Shown here one piece after another: positions 35,457 to 44,086 of a DNA stretch of 64,000 nt. Where the stretch lies: the NCBI RefSeq assembly GCF_019923725.1, contig NZ_JAHXRI010000006.1:873696-937695 (forward strand). The letters are read 5' to 3'. Numbering within the stretch: position 1 is the stretch's first letter; every line of letters begins with the position of its first letter. Position numbers and translations under genes: made by a program. The stretch comes from Zwartia hollandica. GTDB taxonomy: Bacteria > Pseudomonadota > Gammaproteobacteria > Burkholderiales > Burkholderiaceae_B. The notes beneath the pieces are model-generated. The model did no database searches. It worked only from the letters and a program-made list of their open reading frames with translations, and had not been told where the DNA came from.

Positions 35457-35469
35457 TAACTGTTGCGTA

Positions 35470-35497
35470 GATGTGTCGTGTACCTGCACGGCACATC
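35470..35497 (+). terminator. Possible hairpin terminator after the Bug gene
   Basis: GATGTGTCGTG, loop TACCTG, CACGGCACATC: an 11-base stem with one T-G pair. No U-rich tail follows, so it may be a processing or weak termination signal. Confidence 0.35.
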
Positions 35498-35511
35498 GTT
35501 GCTCGGCACAT

Positions 35512-35931
35512 TTATGCAGAAGTAAAAACTTGTGATGGGTCGGGCAGGCCCTTCACTTCGACAGCGTTACCTGAGTAGTCAAATACCAGAAACACGGATT
35601 GCTCGCGGGGCGTACCAATAAAAATCCTGTCTGGCTCCATAGCAAAAGGGACTTTTGCCTCTCGCAGTCTAGACAGCATTCTCTCGTAGATCTCCGGTTT
35701 CACGATGACACCATAATGACGGAGCGGGTAGTTGCCGCGTCCAATAGTGATCGAGGTGTGAGAGGCTTCTATCTCTGAGAGTTGTGCGACGAGATGATGT
35801 CCAAAAAAATCAATGTCGAGTCGGTCTTCTTGCTGACGCGAGATCTTGCACTCAAGGATTTCACCGTAAAACTTAATTGTTGAGGCGATGTCTTTAATAG
35901 GAACCGAAAGGTGAATCATTGCCTTGTTCAT
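35512..35931 (-). CDS. VOC (glyoxalase/dioxygenase) superfamily protein
   Basis: 139 residues from the ATG at 35931, preceded by AGGAAGCGCC. Single pair of beta-alpha-beta-beta-beta modules: MIHLSVPIKDIASTIKFYGEIL at the start (shortened: IHLSVPIKDIASTIKFY) and VFLVFDYSGNAVEVKG near the end, with Glu in the usual metal-ligand place. Similar small proteins include glyoxalases, dioxygenases and fosfomycin-type enzymes; nothing specific can be said. Monocistronic; a terminator lies just before its start. Confidence 0.82.
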   Translation of the reverse strand: MNKAMIHLSVPIKDIASTIKFYGEILECKISRQQEDRLDIDFFGHHLVAQLSEIEASHTSITIGRGNYPLRHYGVIVKPEIYERMLSRLREAKVPFAMEPDRIFIGTPREQSVFLVFDYSGNAVEVKGLPDPSQVFTSA

Positions 35932-35952
35932 GGCGCTTCCTGTTGCAGTCAT

Positions 35953-35984
35953 AAAAAAAGGCGTGTCAAGAAGACACGCCTTTG
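35953..35984 (-). terminator. Rho-independent terminator of the TAXI-TRAP/Bug operon
   Basis: Stem GGCGTGTC (35960-35967) and GACACGCC (35973-35980) with AAGAA between them. The seven As at 35953-35959 become the U run when read on the minus strand. It lies 13-44 bases after the Bug stop and before the VOC gene. Confidence 0.9.
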
Positions 35985-35996
35985 TTCATTATCAGA

Positions 35997-36989
35997 TTAT
36001 TGCGGTTTGATATTTGCCGCTTTGACTACTGCTGCGTAGCTTGCCAAATCATTTTTGATTTGATCGCCGTAGGCTTTCGGCGTTCCGGGTGTGGCTGTTA
36101 TGCCTAACACCTCAAGGCGTTTCTTGACGTCCGGATCATTCAGCACTTCATTTAACGTGCTGTTCAGCTTCGTGATGACGGCCGTTGGAGTTTTGGCGGG
36201 AGCCAAAATACCCACCCATGAAGCAAGCAGAAAATTAGGCAAGCCGGCTTCGATGAATGTTTGCGTATCGGGTAACGAAGGTGAGCGCGCTGCGCTTGGC
36301 ACACCAACGGCTTTAATCCGCCCCGCCTTGATATGTGGGAGTGCCCCGGCAACTGCGGTGAAGACCAGAGGGATATTGCCTCCTTGAAGATCAATCATGG
36401 CTTGACCACCGCCCTTATAGGGAACGTGTACGAGCTTAGAGCCGCTTTTCATATTTAGCGTTTCGCCAGCGATATGTGGGGTGCTACCTAAGCCAGATGT
36501 ACCGTAATTCAGTCCGTTAGGCTCAGACTTTGATAGAGCAATCAGCTCTTTGATGTTGTTGGCCTTAACCGAGGGGTGTGCAACGATGACCAGATCTGCA
36601 TCGCCGATCTTACCAACTGGAGCGAAGTCCTTTATTGCATCAAAAGGTACCGAGGCAAACACATGTGGATTGATGACCATTGTGCCGTCAAAGCCGAGCA
36701 ACAAGGTGTAGCCATCTGGGTCTGCTTGAGCGACCTGATTTGTACCAATATTGCCGGATGCGCCTGGTTTGTTTTCTACGATAACTTGCTGACCAAGCCG
36801 CTTTGTCATTTGGTCGGCAATCAGTCGCGCGCTTGTATCGGTTACACCGCCGGGAGTGAATGGGACAATGAGGCGAATTGCCTTGTTTGGATATGTAGCT
36901 TGCGCATAGGTAGCACTGCTTAGAGTGCCAATAGTTGCTGCGAAGGCAGTTAATACTATGGCAAGAAATTTTCTTCTTTGAGTTTGCAT
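35997..36989 (-). CDS. Bug family periplasmic receptor in a TAXI-TRAP operon
   Basis: 330 residues, signal peptide ending near TYAQ/A. AGGAAA lies before the ATG. Typical elements: IRLIVPFTPGGVTDTSAR, NKPGASGNIGTNQVAQ, DPDGYTLLLG, TSGLGSTPHIAGETL, HVPYKGGGQAMIDLQGG. It is the third gene after the TAXI receptor and the fused TRAP permease, 27 bases from the latter, and the unit ends in a terminator. A Bug receptor beside a TRAP permease is unusual, since Bug proteins normally serve TctAB permeases; the two could transport the same ligand by different routes. Confidence 0.9.
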   Translation of the reverse strand: MQTQRRKFLAIVLTAFAATIGTLSSATYAQATYPNKAIRLIVPFTPGGVTDTSARLIADQMTKRLGQQVIVENKPGASGNIGTNQVAQADPDGYTLLLGFDGTMVINPHVFASVPFDAIKDFAPVGKIGDADLVIVAHPSVKANNIKELIALSKSEPNGLNYGTSGLGSTPHIAGETLNMKSGSKLVHVPYKGGGQAMIDLQGGNIPLVFTAVAGALPHIKAGRIKAVGVPSAARSPSLPDTQTFIEAGLPNFLLASWVGILAPAKTPTAVITKLNSTLNEVLNDPDVKKRLEVLGITATPGTPKAYGDQIKNDLASYAAVVKAANIKPQ

Positions 36990-37016
36990 GATTTTCCTCA
37001 GTTTTAGCGTTAACTA

Positions 37017-38903
37017 TTACACCGTTGCCCGCTTGGTGTTGTTCCATTGCAAAAGCGCCACGGTAGCCATTAATCCAAAGCCAATGACATCTGTGATTAG
37101 TCCTGGCTTGATAAGACAAGCGGCCGCGATCAGCAACAGCACCCGATGGGTAATCGTTGCATACCCTACCAGCCAGCCAAAAAATCCTCCTGCTAGGGCG
37201 ATTACGCCAATCAGGGCCGTGAGCACTGACCACAGAACCGTAATATAAGATGTGTCGTCTTTAAAGATAAGAAGTAGTGTAGGTTCGTAAACAAACATGA
37301 ACGGGACAATGTAGGCCGGTGCTGCGGCTCGCATCGCTGCAAAACCCGCCTCCCACATATTGGCTTTTGCGAGCGCGGCAGCCGCAAATACAGCTAGAGC
37401 CACCGGTGGTGTGATGGCTGACAAAATTGCAAAATAGAGAGCAAACATGTGAGCAGAAGGCGCGTCCACGCCCAGCTTAATAATGGCCGGGACGAGTAGC
37501 GAGACCATTACGATGTATGCAGGGGTGGTTGGCATGCCCATGCCGAGCACGATGCCTGCAAGAGCGGTCAGCAGTAGGGCAAGAAATAAGGAGTTGTTAG
37601 CGAGTTCAATCACGACTTGCGTGAAAACAATACCTAAACCAGTAATCGTGACGCAGCCAATCACAATTCCAGCGCATGCGCACGCCATCGCGACGGAGAG
37701 TGCGCTCCGAGCACCATCTTCTAGGGCCTGAATCACAGTCATCCACGTGATTCCAGTCCGCGTTAGCTTTCGCATTAGCGCTACTGGCAAACAGGAGATT
37801 GCTGCAATCAATGCACAAAGCGGTGCAGAGAAGCCCAAAAACAAACCGAAGAGAATAATAAGAATTGGAATGAACAAATGACCTCGTTCGAGCATCACTT
37901 GTTTGAATCTTGGTAACTCGCTCAGAGGAACTCCGGCAAGTTTGTAGCGCTTCGCTTCAAAATGTACGGCAAAGAAAACTGAGGCGTAGTAAAGGAGCGC
38001 TGGAATGACTGCCCATAATGCTACTTGAGCGTAGGGCACGGCTAAAAACTCCGCCATCACGAAGGCTGCAGCACCCATAACAGGCGGCATCAACTGACCG
38101 CCCGTCGAGGCGACAGACTCAACGGCAGCGGCAAACGATGGACGAAAGCCGGTTCGTTTCATCAGTGGAATAGTGATGGGGCCATCGACCATTACGTTAG
38201 CCACCGCACTTCCAGAGACGGTGCCGAACAACGAGGAGCTCACCACAGCAACCTTGCCGGGTCCACCAGCATATTTGCCGGTGATCGACATGGCGAAGTC
38301 CATGAATAATTGGCCAGTTCCACTCTTTTCCATAAAGGCACCGAAGATCACGAATAGCATGACATAGGACGCTGAAACACCAAGCGTCGAGCCAAAGATC
38401 CCCTCGGTTGAAAAATACAGTTGCTCCATCAGGACGGGCAATTTGATTTGTGTAAAGAATGCTGTGTAAGCGATGAAAATCATGGCTGTCACGGGCAGCG
38501 CCCAACCGATTACACGTCGAGTACCTTCGAGAACGATGACCACCATTACAAACGAATAGAACAGATCCGTCTTGCTTAGTTCGTCGATGTAAATGATGCG
38601 GCGAGTGAAGTTTTCATAGTCTATGAAGATATGCGCAATCGCAGCGATTCCCATGACTAACAGCAACATATCGTACGAGCGCGCCGCAACGCCACCCTTC
38701 GAACTTGAAGGGTAAAGCAGGAACACAAGCCCCAAGGCAAACATCAAGTGTGTTCCACGAAAGATGACCGCTTCGGGAGGGCCGAAACCCGCCACATACA
38801 TGTGATAAAGCGACATGGCAACAGCGAGGACCGTAATAAGAGTCTTCAGTGCCTTAGACGCTGGATCAATAGCGATACTTTCATCGGATATAACTTGTTG
38901 CAT
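37017..38903 (-). CDS. TRAP transporter fused permease (TAXI type)
   Basis: Membrane protein of 628 residues joining a small DctQ-like part (residues about 1-170) to a DctM-like part (about 180-600), the usual architecture of TAXI-TRAP permeases. Marks: VVSSSLFGTVSGSAVANVMVDGPITIP (shortened: LFGTVSGSAVANVMVDG), STGGQLMPPVMGAAAFVMAE, and LGMGMPTTPAYIVMVSLL. AAGGAA precedes the ATG. It follows the TAXI receptor gene after 39 bases. Imports an organic acid or amino acid by an ion gradient. Confidence 0.93.
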   Translation of the reverse strand: MQQVISDESIAIDPASKALKTLITVLAVAMSLYHMYVAGFGPPEAVIFRGTHLMFALGLVFLLYPSSSKGGVAARSYDMLLLVMGIAAIAHIFIDYENFTRRIIYIDELSKTDLFYSFVMVVIVLEGTRRVIGWALPVTAMIFIAYTAFFTQIKLPVLMEQLYFSTEGIFGSTLGVSASYVMLFVIFGAFMEKSGTGQLFMDFAMSITGKYAGGPGKVAVVSSSLFGTVSGSAVANVMVDGPITIPLMKRTGFRPSFAAAVESVASTGGQLMPPVMGAAAFVMAEFLAVPYAQVALWAVIPALLYYASVFFAVHFEAKRYKLAGVPLSELPRFKQVMLERGHLFIPILIILFGLFLGFSAPLCALIAAISCLPVALMRKLTRTGITWMTVIQALEDGARSALSVAMACACAGIVIGCVTITGLGIVFTQVVIELANNSLFLALLLTALAGIVLGMGMPTTPAYIVMVSLLVPAIIKLGVDAPSAHMFALYFAILSAITPPVALAVFAAAALAKANMWEAGFAAMRAAAPAYIVPFMFVYEPTLLLIFKDDTSYITVLWSVLTALIGVIALAGGFFGWLVGYATITHRVLLLIAAACLIKPGLITDVIGFGLMATVALLQWNNTKRATV

Positions 38904-38942
38904 GGTGCGAGTGTTCCTTCGTTACAGCGTGATCGCTAATAC

Positions 38943-39896
38943 TTAAAGCGCGCCCACTTCTTTGTAGTACTTGGCAGCGCCTGGATGGAGCGGTACGCCA
39001 ATGTCACTTGCCATCACTTTTGGTGTCAGGCCTTCCATAGCCTTACTGACAGCAACCAGCGATGGAACGTTTGTCGCCATTGCTTTCACCATTTCGTAGA
39101 CCGTCTTTTCTGGCATATCACAGGCGACAATCAGGTGCGTTAAGTAACCGATCGCCGGTACGTCCTGTGTTTGCTTTGGATATGTTCCTGCCTTAATGAT
39201 TAAGCGGTTGTAGCCAGGGTTTAGGTTTTTCATGTAAGCCATGGTTTTATCGTCGACGGGAACGAGGTTCACGTCACGTCCACTGGCCAAATCCATCACG
39301 GCTGACGCTGGTGAGGTAGTACCCAGCGTAAACACCTGAACATGCCCGTCTTTCATCATCGATACGGCGTCTGAATAGCTTGCCTGAAAATTGACCTTGG
39401 ACAGAGATTTATAAGTCATGTCATTGGCTTGGAGAATCAGGTCAGTGAGGAGTTCGCCTGTATTACCGCGAGATTGTGTCACTAGCGACTTACCCTTCAG
39501 ATCTGCGAAAGAATTAACTTTTGCAGATTGCAGTGCAACAACTTGAAAGAACTGTGGGTACAAGTTAGCCATTTGGCAAACTTTGGTCACTTTCTTTGGA
39601 AAGGGGGCACGCCCAGCTAAGCCGTCCACTGTGCTGCTCGAGTTACCGAATCCGATTTGTACCTTGCCCTCGTCTACGCCACGGACGTTGGCAATGCCAG
39701 CTCCTGGTGTTGAGGTGACCTGCAATCCAGGAATGGCCTTTTCCCACATTCCTTTGAGAGCGCCACCTAGTGGGACCCACACGCCGCCTTGAGGGCCTGT
39801 CATCAGAGTCACTTGTTGGGCCATCGTTGGCGTGCTGGCTAGCAGTGCTGCTGAAAGTGCTAGAGCGGTGAGGCTAACTTTTTTGAATTGTTTCAT
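38943..39896 (-). CDS. TAXI family TRAP solute-binding protein
   Basis: Periplasmic receptor, 317 residues, signal peptide ending near TMAQ/Q. Family pattern: VTLMTGPQGGVWVPLGGALKGMWEK (shortened: MTGPQGGVWVPLGGALKGMW), then a T-x-G-A-G-x-x-N element (STPGAGIANVRGV), VQIGFGNSSSTVDGLAG and SRGNTGELLTDLIL. TAXI receptors bind glutamate-like or other small acids. Its start follows AGGAGAGCC. It heads the operon; a candidate operator lies 42 bases upstream. Confidence 0.92.
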   Translation of the reverse strand: MKQFKKVSLTALALSAALLASTPTMAQQVTLMTGPQGGVWVPLGGALKGMWEKAIPGLQVTSTPGAGIANVRGVDEGKVQIGFGNSSSTVDGLAGRAPFPKKVTKVCQMANLYPQFFQVVALQSAKVNSFADLKGKSLVTQSRGNTGELLTDLILQANDMTYKSLSKVNFQASYSDAVSMMKDGHVQVFTLGTTSPASAVMDLASGRDVNLVPVDDKTMAYMKNLNPGYNRLIIKAGTYPKQTQDVPAIGYLTHLIVACDMPEKTVYEMVKAMATNVPSLVAVSKAMEGLTPKVMASDIGVPLHPGAAKYYKEVGAL

Positions 39897-39937
39897 GCGG
39901 CTCTCCTAAAGAAATGCGAGTGTTGGATAAGGCAAGT

Positions 39938-39956
39938 TATAGGGATTAGCCCTATA
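39938..39956. promoter_or_regulatory. 7-5-7 inverted repeat upstream of the TAXI operon
   Basis: TATAGGG (39938-39944), ATTAG, CCCTATA (39950-39956), perfect. It lies about 42-60 bases before the TAXI receptor ATG and, read on the minus strand, includes TATAAC as a possible -10. Good candidate operator for the TAXI-TRAP/Bug operon. Confidence 0.45.
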
Positions 39957-40074
39957 GGGGGATGGGCATAAAGTAAACAGTCGATTCTACACAGCGTAGT
40001 CAAATAAAAAGCCGTTTGGGAGGTCAACCTAGGGTTTGTCTCTACAGCGTGAACCCGAGGCGTAAGCGAGGTGC

Positions 40075-41145
40075 TTATTTTGGAAAGGTCACGACGTGAT
40101 CGACGCCTAACCGAATACCGATCTTTTCACCCACAGCATGATCATGGTGGCTCGGCACATAGGCCACTAGCTCAAGCCCTGAATCCAGGCGTAGGGTGTA
40201 GAGAAAATCTGCCCCCCGGAAAGTCTTACGCAAGACCGTTGCCAACAACGGGCTCGTGTCGTCATGTTGGATGTCATCGGCGCGCAGCAGTACGTCGACA
40301 ACTGTGCCGACGGGGTCATGGTGGTCATTATCTAGTTGCAGCCTACCGAGTTCGATCTCTACTGTCGCACCTTCTTGAATCGTCCCCGGCACAAACACGC
40401 CACGCCCGATAAAATCGGCGACATAGCGGCTACTTGGTTCGTGATAGAGATCGTAAGGTGTATCCCACTGCACCATCCTGCCTTGAGACATCACGCCGAT
40501 GTGGTCTGCTAGGGCAAAGGCTTCAAATTGGTCATGCGTGACCAACAGCGCAGTGACGCCATTGCTTTTAAGAATGTCCCGCATTTCTGCCGCAAGTCTT
40601 TCGCGTAGATCAATATCTAGGCTAGAAAAAGGCTCATCAAGCAGAATTAAGTCTGGTTCCGGTGCCATGGCTCGAGCCAATGCAACCCTTTGTTGTTGGC
40701 CACCGCTGAGTTCATGCGGGTAGGCGTCGGCTTTGTCTGCTAATGACACCCTTTCTAGCCAAGCGAGTCCAACTTCGCGTTGGGTATGCACTGGAAGTGA
40801 ACGGAGACCAAAAATGACGTTGCCCAACACATTTAAGTGCGGGAAGAGGGCGAAGTCTTGAAACACCATGCCAACGCGGCGCAGGTTGGGTGCGACCTGG
40901 ATGCGCGATGAACTGACAATCTTGCCACTTAGCTTGATTTCGCCTTCTTGAAGGGCCTCGAAACCGCAAATGGCCCTCAAAATAGTCGATTTTCCACAGC
41001 CTGACGGTCCTAGAAGACAGGCGATGTCGCCGCGCGCTAGACTGAGGCTTAAATCTTCGACAATTGGCAGCCAGCCCCGACCGTCTAGACGCGGGTAACC
41101 GACTCGGACGTGTTCAAGCGACAGTAGGGGTTGTGTCTCATTCAT
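40075..41145 (-). CDS. fbpC: Fe(III)-type ABC transporter ATP-binding protein
   Basis: Cytoplasmic ATPase of 356 residues with an extra C-terminal domain (about residues 240-356), as in FbpC. Walker A GPSGCGKST near residue 42, FQDFALFPHLNV, signature LSGGQQQRVALARAM, Walker B LILLDEPFSSLD, switch His in LVTHDQFEAFALAD. The chosen ATG at 41145 starts the recognisable protein; the longer frame is not supported. It is divergent from the permease gene, not in the same operon, which is a less common arrangement for fbpABC. Confidence 0.9.
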   Translation of the reverse strand: MNETQPLLSLEHVRVGYPRLDGRGWLPIVEDLSLSLARGDIACLLGPSGCGKSTILRAICGFEALQEGEIKLSGKIVSSSRIQVAPNLRRVGMVFQDFALFPHLNVLGNVIFGLRSLPVHTQREVGLAWLERVSLADKADAYPHELSGGQQQRVALARAMAPEPDLILLDEPFSSLDIDLRERLAAEMRDILKSNGVTALLVTHDQFEAFALADHIGVMSQGRMVQWDTPYDLYHEPSSRYVADFIGRGVFVPGTIQEGATVEIELGRLQLDNDHHDPVGTVVDVLLRADDIQHDDTSPLLATVLRKTFRGADFLYTLRLDSGLELVAYVPSHHDHAVGEKIGIRLGVDHVVTFPK

Positions 41146-41213
41146 CTTTATAATTTTCGCACTAACTGGGATTTGCTTCCAGAAACCGAGTTTTAGCCTT
41201 GCGGCCCCATTCA

Positions 41214-42806
41214 ATGCACCGTGTTGTTGCCCTGATTGCTTTAATGCTGTCCCTACCATTGCTAGGGCTGTTTATTCCCTTTTTCCAAACGCCGACCGAA
41301 GCTTCTGCGGTCGACCTTGGCGCACAAGGGACTTTATTGCATTTATGGCAATTTGTTCTAGGAGATTATCTCGTATCCACCTTTGTTCTTTTGTGTGGGG
41401 TGGGTGTTGGAATTTTTGTGCTCGGTGTTGGCAATGCGTGGTTAGTCGCAAACTACCAGTTTCCAGGTAAAAAAATCTTTGAATGGGCACTAATCCTGCC
41501 ACTGGCGATACCCACCTATGTGATGGCCTATCTGTTTGTCGATGTGTTGCAGTTTTCTGGTCCCTTGCAGACGTTGCTGCGTCAGATACTGGGCACAGAC
41601 AGTTTGTGGTTCTTTCCGGACCCTCGCTCGTTAGGCGGGGCAATGTGGTCTTTTTCGTTTTGTTTGTATCCCTATGTGTATTTGATTGCTCGTACTGCTT
41701 TTCTCGATCGAAGTGGCCGACTCTCGGAGGCAGCTGAAACGCTAGGTTATAGCGGCATGCAAGCCTTTTATCGGCTCGTGTTGCCGATGGCTCGCCCTGC
41801 TATTTTCGCTGGGATGGCACTGGCGCTGATGGAAGTGCTCGCAGACTATGGCGCAGTGTCCTATTTTGGTGTTGAGACCTTTGCTACGGGAATTTTTAAA
41901 GCATGGCTGTCTTTTAGTGACAGACTGGCTGCAGTGCAGTTATCCCTCGGGCTATTGGTTTTTGTCGGTTTGATTTTCTACATTGAACAAAGTAATCGTG
42001 CGCGCCTGCGTTACGCTAGTTCCGGGGTGATTCAGCGCGCGGTCTTGCCTAAGTCTTTGAGGGGGCGCAAAGCCTTTTGGGCATTCGCCTTTTGCGGTGC
42101 CACGTTGTTGTGCGCGTTTATTGTTCCCGCGCTCGCGTTGATCAATTTGCTGTGGCAGCAAGGCTTCAGTATGGATGTGCGCTATCTGCAGTGGCTGACG
42201 AACTCATTTTGGCTCTCGTGTGTCACGGCGTTGATTTCTGTTGCCTGCGCTGTGGCACTTGCTTATGCGGCACGCTTAACCAAAAGCAGGACCCTTGTCT
42301 GGGGAAATCGCTTACTGGGATTGGGCTATGCCCTGCCTGGGGCTGTGTTGGCGGTTGGCATTTTGTCCCTACTGGGCCTGATTCAAGCTGCTTGGATTAT
42401 GTCTGCGACATCCTGGGTGCTTATTTATGCGTATCTGATCCGTTTTTTGTCGTCGAGCCTGCAGAGCGTCGAGACCGGCCTGTCGCGCATTACGCCCTCC
42501 ATGGACGGTACGGCTGCGCTCTTAGGGGCGACGCCGTTTCAAGCGATGCGTGATATTCATTTCCCCCTCCTTAAGCGTAGTCTATTGACTGGTGGATTAT
42601 TCGTCTTTGTAGATGTGATGAAAGAGCTCCCCGCCACCCTACTGTTGCGTCCGTTCAATTTCGACACACTGGCAGTCGCCACCTATCAACTGGCTGCAGA
42701 TGAAAGGCTGGCAGAGCTTGCTTTGCCCTCCCTGACAATTGTGCTTGCTGGGCTGGTGCCAGTGATTGTCTTATCACGCGCCATGTCAGGATCAAAACGG
42801 TATTGA
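41214..42806 (+). CDS. fbpB: Fe(III)-type ABC transporter permease
   Basis: About 530 residues with two fused permease halves (about 12 helices), as in FbpB/SfuB. The EAA loops appear as AAETLGYSGMQAFYRLVLPMARPAI (shortened: ETLGYSGMQAFYRLVLP) and TAALLGATPFQAMRDIHFPLL, and the end half carries MKELPATLLLRPFNFDTLA, a signature of iron permeases. The ATG at 41214 lacks a good SD, and an in-frame TTG is five codons upstream. The stop overlaps a Fur-box-like site controlling the next gene. Confidence 0.92.
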   Translation: MHRVVALIALMLSLPLLGLFIPFFQTPTEASAVDLGAQGTLLHLWQFVLGDYLVSTFVLLCGVGVGIFVLGVGNAWLVANYQFPGKKIFEWALILPLAIPTYVMAYLFVDVLQFSGPLQTLLRQILGTDSLWFFPDPRSLGGAMWSFSFCLYPYVYLIARTAFLDRSGRLSEAAETLGYSGMQAFYRLVLPMARPAIFAGMALALMEVLADYGAVSYFGVETFATGIFKAWLSFSDRLAAVQLSLGLLVFVGLIFYIEQSNRARLRYASSGVIQRAVLPKSLRGRKAFWAFAFCGATLLCAFIVPALALINLLWQQGFSMDVRYLQWLTNSFWLSCVTALISVACAVALAYAARLTKSRTLVWGNRLLGLGYALPGAVLAVGILSLLGLIQAAWIMSATSWVLIYAYLIRFLSSSLQSVETGLSRITPSMDGTAALLGATPFQAMRDIHFPLLKRSLLTGGLFVFVDVMKELPATLLLRPFNFDTLAVATYQLAADERLAELALPSLTIVLAGLVPVIVLSRAMSGSKRY

Positions 42807-42831
42807 TAATCATTCTCATTTGATGTACTCT
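42803..42831 (+). promoter_or_regulatory. Fur-box-like site overlapping an fbpA promoter
   Basis: GATAATCATTCTCATTTGA (42805-42823) matches the Fur consensus in 13 of 19 positions. It overlaps a candidate promoter TTGATA (42803-42808), 17-base spacer, TACTCT (42826-42831). Iron-bound Fur here would block transcription of the binding-protein gene. It also overlaps the permease stop codon. Confidence 0.75.
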
Positions 42832-42860
42832 ACTCATATGTGTCCACCTCGGACTTTTCG

Positions 42861-43967
42861 ATGAGTAGCAAAATGAGTGGCAAAACGGGTTCTTCAAACA
42901 GCGCAACGCGTCAGACAGTATTTCAGGTCACGCGCGGCTTGGCGGTATCTCTATGTATGGCTGCAGCTCTGTGGTTTGCCCCTGCGTGGGCCGACAAACA
43001 GGCTGAGCTCAATCTGTACTCGGCCCGTCACTATCAAACCGACGAGGCGCTCTACAACGAATTTACGAAAAAAACGGGAATCAAAATCAATCGCATCGAG
43101 GCTTCAGATAACGCCTTAATCGAACGACTAAAAAGCGAAGGTGCAAAAAGCCCGGCTGATGTGATTTTGCTCGTTGATGCGGCAAGACTGTGGCGCGCCG
43201 AAAGTGACGGCCTGTTCCAGCCGATTCAATCTGACTACCTAGAAGCACGCATTGCACCAAATCTTCGCTCGCAGGCGCAGCCTGACGGGGTGAAGTGGTT
43301 TGGCTTCTCGACGCGTGCGCGGGTCATTGTGTACAACAAGGCGCGCATGCAGGCGAGCGATGTTGATAGCTATGAAAAACTCGCAGAGCCACGTAACAAA
43401 GGGCAGGTATGCACCCGGTCGGGATCGCACCCTTATATGTTGTCGCTAGTTGGTGCAATGATCGATCGTGAAGGTGTCCCGGCGACTGAGGCTTGGGCGC
43501 GTGGGATGGTTGCAAACATGGCGCGCGCGCCACGCGGCGGCGACACGGATCAGATTAAAGCGGTGGCTTCCGGTGAGTGTGGTGTGGCGTTGACCAACTC
43601 CTATTATTTTGTACGGATGCTACGTTCGAAGAAACCGGAAGATCAAGCCCTTATCGCAAAGCTCGGGTTCGTTTGGCCCAATCAGCAAACCAGTGGGACG
43701 CATATCAACATCGCGGGTGGTGGCGTTGCAAAGAATGCACCGCATCCCGCTGCTGCGAAAAAATTTTTGGAGTACCTTGCGAGCGATGCAGCACAAGCGT
43801 ACTTCGCCGATGGTAACAACGAGTGGCCCGTAGTCGCGAACATAAAGGTCGATAATGACGGGCTCAATAAGCTCGGTACTTTTAAGGTTGAGAATGTTTC
43901 CGTTGCTGCAATGGGCCGCAACCAAGTTGAAGCACAGAAAATTTTGGATCGCGCGCGCTTCAAATAG
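42861..43967 (+). CDS. fbpA: Fe(III) ABC transporter periplasmic binding protein
   Basis: Ferric-iron receptor, about 368 residues. LNLYSARHYQTDEALYNEF at the mature start is typical FbpA, and the iron-coordinating tyrosine pair is present in TNSYYFVRM. A long N-terminus precedes the hydrophobic part of the signal peptide (cleavage near AWA/DK). The frame opens at GTG 42840, but the predicted promoter would start transcription near there, so ATG 42861 (CGGA eight bases upstream) is preferred. A Fur-box-like site precedes it. A strong terminator follows at 44011. Confidence 0.93.
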   Translation: MSSKMSGKTGSSNSATRQTVFQVTRGLAVSLCMAAALWFAPAWADKQAELNLYSARHYQTDEALYNEFTKKTGIKINRIEASDNALIERLKSEGAKSPADVILLVDAARLWRAESDGLFQPIQSDYLEARIAPNLRSQAQPDGVKWFGFSTRARVIVYNKARMQASDVDSYEKLAEPRNKGQVCTRSGSHPYMLSLVGAMIDREGVPATEAWARGMVANMARAPRGGDTDQIKAVASGECGVALTNSYYFVRMLRSKKPEDQALIAKLGFVWPNQQTSGTHINIAGGGVAKNAPHPAAAKKFLEYLASDAAQAYFADGNNEWPVVANIKVDNDGLNKLGTFKVENVSVAAMGRNQVEAQKILDRARFK

Positions 43968-44010
43968 AAATTAAAGATATCGATTCAATCCCTCGAATAT
44001 CTCTAGAATG

Positions 44011-44051
44011 AAAAAGGCCTCGCTAATGAAACATTAGCGAGGCCTTTTTTT
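44011..44051. terminator. Bidirectional rho-independent terminator
   Basis: AAAAAGGCCTCGCTAATG (44011-44028), loop AAA, perfect complement (44032-44049), flanked by A and T runs. It serves fbpA on the plus strand and the 457-residue protein gene on the minus strand. Confidence 0.93.
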
Positions 44052-44086
44052 AAAGAGTTAGCTTTCGCTCCCTCTTTTATTCCGAC

